The notes beneath the pieces were generated by a model. It had not been told where the DNA came from. It saw only the letters and a list, made by a program, of their open reading frames with translations, and did no database searches. Positions 6,182 through 8,254 of a stretch of 8,254 nucleotides of DNA are shown in pieces. Position numbers and translations under genes: made by a program. How positions within the stretch are numbered: the first letter of the stretch is position 1; each line of letters begins with the position of its first letter. Source of the stretch: CAYGJN01 sp964350135 (GTDB taxonomy: Bacteria > Bdellovibrionota > Bacteriovoracia > Bacteriovoracales > Bacteriovoracaceae); the NCBI GenBank assembly GCA_964350135.1, contig CAYGJN010000114.1, positions 1 to 8,254 of the forward strand. Direction: 5' to 3'.

Positions 6182-6840
6182 TATTTTTTATATTTGTGAA
6201 TATGCCCTTTAAAATGATCTTTTAAGTACTCAGTATTTTGAGGTTCAATTTTTTCATGAGTATAGGAGAATCTCTCCATTTCATTTGTAAACCTATTTTG
6301 ATATCCGCGATTCGGAGATACAATAATAACTTCAGCATTATCATTAGCATGGGCATCTATAAAACTTGATAATAACGAACTATGATTTTCTTGATATAAA
6401 ACATCACTTGCTATTATTAGATCAAACTTTCCAAGAGTTGTTCTTTTATTCTTCCAGTCACATAAGTGAAACTCAATCGCAATATCATTGTTTAATTGAA
6501 CATTTTCTTCTAAGAACACTTTAACTTCAGGATGATAATCGGTAGCAGTAATATTGGCCCCTCTGTGATTTAATACGAGGCTACTAAGCCCTATTCCGCA
6601 ACCTACTTCAAGTATTTTCTTGTTCTCTATATCTTGAGTACACATCAGATGTGCCATGATCTCACCAGCTGGCCATAAAACTCCAAAGATAGACCATAAA
6701 GTTGAATTTATGCCACGTTTTTCAGACTCATTGTTAATATCTAAAAATTGCTGTTTGTTTTTTAATGTTCTTAAATGAATATCGAAATCAGGGAACTCAA
6801 TTGAGACATAACGAACTTCTACTTTATTAATAAGGCTCAC
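6178..6840 (-). CDS. Class I SAM-dependent methyltransferase, METTL21-like protein-lysine methyltransferase type
   Basis: 220 residues, cytoplasmic. SAM-binding motif I is ILEVGCGIGLSS (76-87), followed by the acidic ribose-binding position in TATDYHPEV (Asp101) and FLEENVQLNN (109-118). The stretch VLWPAGEIMAHLM (54-66) before motif I and the DVLY motif (146-149) after FDLIIAS are hallmarks of the METTL21/VCP-KMT/ETFB-KMT group, most of whose characterised members methylate protein lysines. By those motifs it is likely a protein-lysine methyltransferase, but nicotinamide or small-molecule methylation cannot be excluded. The start is GTG 6840: it is the only standard start before Met62, and an in-frame TGA lies 11 codons upstream. 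AAAGG abuts the GTG with no spacer, so it cannot act as a normal ribosome site. Upstream on the same strand is a lysine-rich microprotein gene. Confidence 0.87.
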   Translation of the reverse strand: MSLINKVEVRYVSIEFPDFDIHLRTLKNKQQFLDINNESEKRGINSTLWSIFGVLWPAGEIMAHLMCTQDIENKKILEVGCGIGLSSLVLNHRGANITATDYHPEVKVFLEENVQLNNDIAIEFHLCDWKNKRTTLGKFDLIIASDVLYQENHSSLLSSFIDAHANDNAEVIIVSPNRGYQNRFTNEMERFSYTHEKIEPQNTEYLKDHFKGHIHKYKKY

Positions 6841-6850
6841 CTTTGTAAAA

Positions 6851-6856
6851 AATCTA
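6851..6856 (-). promoter_or_regulatory. Candidate -10 box for the methyltransferase gene
   Basis: Minus-strand TAGATT (4 of 6) lies 10 bases before the GTG at 6840, and a TTGTTT -35-like hexamer sits 17 bases further upstream, inside the dyad at 6869-6893. Transcription would start within a few bases of the GTG, giving a very short or absent leader. This agrees with the missing Shine-Dalgarno, but the box is a weak match. Confidence 0.28.
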
Positions 6857-6868
6857 GGATTGATTACA

Positions 6869-6893
6869 ATTCAAAACAATCTATGTTTTGAGT
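6869..6893. repeat. Inverted repeat (operator-like dyad) upstream of the methyltransferase gene
   Basis: TCAAAACA (6871-6878) and TGTTTTGA (6884-6891) are perfect complements around a 5-base centre, extended by a G-T and an A-T pair to about 10 bp per arm. It lies 29 bases upstream of the methyltransferase GTG and 46 bases past the microprotein stop. No U-run follows on either strand, so it is not a normal terminator. It overlaps the candidate -35 and could be a repressor site or an mRNA hairpin. Confidence 0.5.
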
Positions 6894-6938
6894 GATAATA
6901 AAGCTTCGATTGGTCGACTAGGACAAATTGAAAAAAAT

Positions 6939-7052
6939 CTACTGTTTATTCTTTTTTTTCTCTTCTTTAATCTTTTTCTTTTCTTTAATTGTTAGTTTTT
7001 TCTTCTCTTTATTCTTAGTTTTGTCTTTATTGTCTTTGTTACCTTTTCCCAT
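6939..7052 (-). CDS. Lysine-rich microprotein, 37 residues
   Basis: On the minus strand ATG 7050-7052 opens 37 codons ending in TAG (6939-6941). A good Shine-Dalgarno, GAGG (7058-7061), stands five bases ahead. The product begins MGKGNKDNKDKTK and carries 18 lysines in 37 residues, with Glu, Asn, Asp and a few Ile, Leu and Thr; it has no aromatic residue, Cys, Arg or His. It should be disordered or a charged helix (LTIKEKKKIKEEKKK, 20-34) and would bind RNA, DNA or acidic proteins. The MGKG start recalls the small ribosomal protein bTHX, but the rest does not match. It lies 98 bases upstream of the methyltransferase on the same strand. Low-complexity A-rich sequence can mimic a gene, but the ribosome site and clean start and stop argue for translation. 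Confidence 0.6.
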   Translation of the reverse strand: MGKGNKDNKDKTKNKEKKKLTIKEKKKIKEEKKKNKQ

Positions 7053-7204
7053 AATTACCTCATTTTGGGTTGTTTACTCTTATTAGTTTTAGCACCAGCT
7101 ACTTCTAAAGCAAACAATATTCACTATCAAAATATTTTGAAATGCGATAAGTAAACGTGGAGAGATAAGCAGTCTTAATAATAAAGAAAGACACAGTGTT
7201 GCAT
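7053..7204. promoter_or_regulatory. Non-coding gap between the acyl-CoA gene and the microprotein
   Basis: 152 bases without a gene that I can support. It must hold the promoter of the microprotein and any terminator of the acyl-CoA gene, since both are read leftward. The minus strand has TGCTAAAAC, an extended -10-like match with only 4 of 6 bases, about 35 bases before the ATG. A perfect 14-base palindrome lies at 7127-7140. No clear terminator hairpin with a U-run follows the stop at 7205. Confidence 0.35.
7127..7140. repeat. Perfect 14-base palindrome
   Basis: TCAAAATATTTTGA is its own complement and shares the TCAAAA/TTTTGA half-sites of the dyad at 6869-6893, with a shorter centre (2 bases instead of 9 between half-sites). 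It lies upstream of the microprotein promoter region. It could be a dimeric regulator site; chance is possible in such AT-rich sequence. Confidence 0.4.
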
Positions 7205-8254
7205 TTATAAATAAGAAATAAAACCTTTGACTAAAATTTTTTGATAGATAAATTGCTTCATACCTTTAACCTTAAGTAAGTCCATTCTTTCTAATAAAGG
7301 GATGAAACGTTTAGGACAAGGGCCCATCAAAAGGCTACTCAATATAAACCACAAAAAGTAGATTTTGTTTTTACTTACTCTTTTTAATTTTCTTAGTGTT
7401 TTTCCAATCACTAACTCTTCGTTAGTAAATTCAGTTCCAAATGGAAAAGATTTAAAAAAACCATCTTTCTTAGCTCTAATAAGCACATCTTTGTAACGAT
7501 CAGGCGTATTGTTCTTAAAGCGTGCTGGTAATTGATATGATTTATCAATTTTCCCTGCTTTTATTGCTTTTTTTAATATTTTATCTTGAAATCTAGAATC
7601 AGTAATTTTTATCAAAGCAATAGCCACCTCTTCATCTGTTTTACCTCTAAGCTCAGCTATACCATACTCTGTAATAACAATGTCTCTGAGATGCCTTGGA
7701 ATAGTACAATTTCCATAGTTAAATACAATATTAGATTCAAGCTTTCCTCTACTATTTACCCTTGTACTTCTAAGTTGCAATATTGAGCGGGCATCAGGTA
7801 ATTCATGGGCCATGGAAACAAAATTATATTGCCCTCCTACACCTGATACTTGTGATAGATCCTCAAGTGTGTCAGAGCAGGCCGAACCATTAAGGGTAAC
7901 CTTCATGCAGGTATTAATAAAACGTCCATTTTTTCTTTGCAATCTATCAATTTCTTCATGCCCGTATAATTGATTAATTTGAGAAATACGCTTCATTCTA
8001 ATTAACTTTCTCTCTTCGATAGGTAAATCTTTTAAAAACTGGTAAAAAGCTGTCGAACCCAAAAAGAAACCGGCATGAGCAACGGCTCCATTTCTCAATT
8101 GGCTCCCCAGAGCATTTTGAGTGATAACTTCAAAAGATTTAGGGTCTAAAATATTAGCTTTAACTCTTTCTCCATATTCAAACTCTAAAATACAATTATC
8201 AACTTTCACAGACTGTTTAATAAGACGAGATACTATATGAATAGTAACATGGAA
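7205..8254 (-). CDS. Acetyl-CoA hydrolase/CoA-transferase family protein, C-terminal part (5' partial)
   Basis: The frame is open from the right edge to TAA 7205-7207, about 349 codons. GTG 8209 is not the likely start: in-frame codons with no stop continue to base 8254, and the family needs an N-terminal domain. Recognisable blocks in order: NGAVAHAGFFLGS (8063-8101), INQLYG, GVGGQYNFVSMAHEL (7799-7843), ARSILQLRSTR, SNIVFNYG, TIPRHLRDIVITEYGIAELRGK (near 7640-7705) and FPFGTEFTNEEL. These match the C-terminal acetyl-CoA hydrolase/transferase domain, and the long tail after it marks the long form (about 600-700 residues as I recall). Members hydrolyse acyl-CoA or transfer CoA between carboxylates. 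The substrate cannot be told here, and the N-terminal part is not in view. The tail has a hydrophobic stretch (IYFLWFILSSLLMG) that is probably a buried helix. It is not visibly tied to the neighbours. Confidence 0.88.
   Translation of the reverse strand, partial: FHVTIHIVSRLIKQSVKVDNCILEFEYGERVKANILDPKSFEVITQNALGSQLRNGAVAHAGFFLGSTAFYQFLKDLPIEERKLIRMKRISQINQLYGHEEIDRLQRKNGRFINTCMKVTLNGSACSDTLEDLSQVSGVGGQYNFVSMAHELPDARSILQLRSTRVNSRGKLESNIVFNYGNCTIPRHLRDIVITEYGIAELRGKTDEEVAIALIKITDSRFQDKILKKAIKAGKIDKSYQLPARFKNNTPDRYKDVLIRAKKDGFFKSFPFGTEFTNEELVIGKTLRKLKRVSKNKIYFLWFILSSLLMGPCPKRFIPLLERMDLLKVKGMKQFIYQKILVKGFISYL

Noticed and set aside
6890..6938. Terminator after the microprotein gene
   Set aside because: A T-run comes directly after the stop with no stem before it, and the later TCGA-TTGG-TCGA element has only a 4 bp stem.
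7180..7204. Terminator hairpin ACACTGTGT after the acyl-CoA gene
   Set aside because: The stem is only 3 bp with a 3-base loop, far too weak to call.
8207..8209. GTG as the start of the acetyl-CoA hydrolase/transferase gene
   Set aside because: The frame stays open to the window edge and the family needs a large N-terminal part, so the true start is outside.

Overview
The window is an AT-rich, gene-dense bacterial segment. Its genes are short-spaced, some are in operons, and two pairs converge tail to tail. The mix of products (a YbiT-type ABC-F ATPase, an AspA/AstE-type deacylase next to an ATP-grasp protein, a glutamate-transporter-fold symporter, a METTL21-like methyltransferase and a long-form acetyl-CoA hydrolase/transferase) and the low GC fit a free-living Gram-negative bacterium. 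A marine member of the Bacteriovorax/Halobacteriovorax group (Bdellovibrionota) is my best guess, but that is a soft inference from gene style only. I see no insertion sequence, tRNA, rRNA, CRISPR array or phage gene.

Layout. Positions 1-1995 (+) hold a translation-associated block: the last 39 codons of what looks like an ABC-F protein, a complete YbiT-type ABC-F ATPase (183-1772), and, 10 bases later, a 70-residue protein whose sequence fits the Sm1 motif of LSm/Hfq proteins (1783-1995). In the ABC-F protein, all three elements that build one of the two composite ATP sites are lost, while the other site is intact.

Positions 2005-5853 (-) hold a probable three-gene cluster, read right to left: a DAACS-family symporter (5853-4528), an unassigned ATP-grasp-like protein (4451-3027) and an aspartoacylase/succinylglutamate-desuccinylase-type zinc hydrolase (3024-2005). 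The last two are 2 bases apart. The symporter has Cys where acidic amino-acid transporters have their substrate-binding Arg, which points to a neutral amino acid as cargo. A working idea is that an amino acid is imported, joined to another molecule by the ATP-grasp enzyme, and released again by the deacylase.

Positions 5854-7204 hold a divergent control region, a small hypothetical protein (5936-6181, +), a class I methyltransferase resembling seven-beta-strand protein-lysine methyltransferases (6840-6178, -), and a 37-residue protein that is almost half lysine (7052-6939, -), lying upstream of the methyltransferase on the same strand. The non-coding stretches here contain two dyads sharing TCAAAA/TTTTGA half-sites.

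Positions 7205-8254 (-) hold the C-terminal part of an acetyl-CoA hydrolase/transferase family protein whose start lies beyond the right edge.

The parts most worth a second look are the asymmetric ABC-F ATPase with its LSm-like partner, the ATP-grasp/deacylase/symporter cluster, and the methyltransferase with the lysine-rich microprotein.
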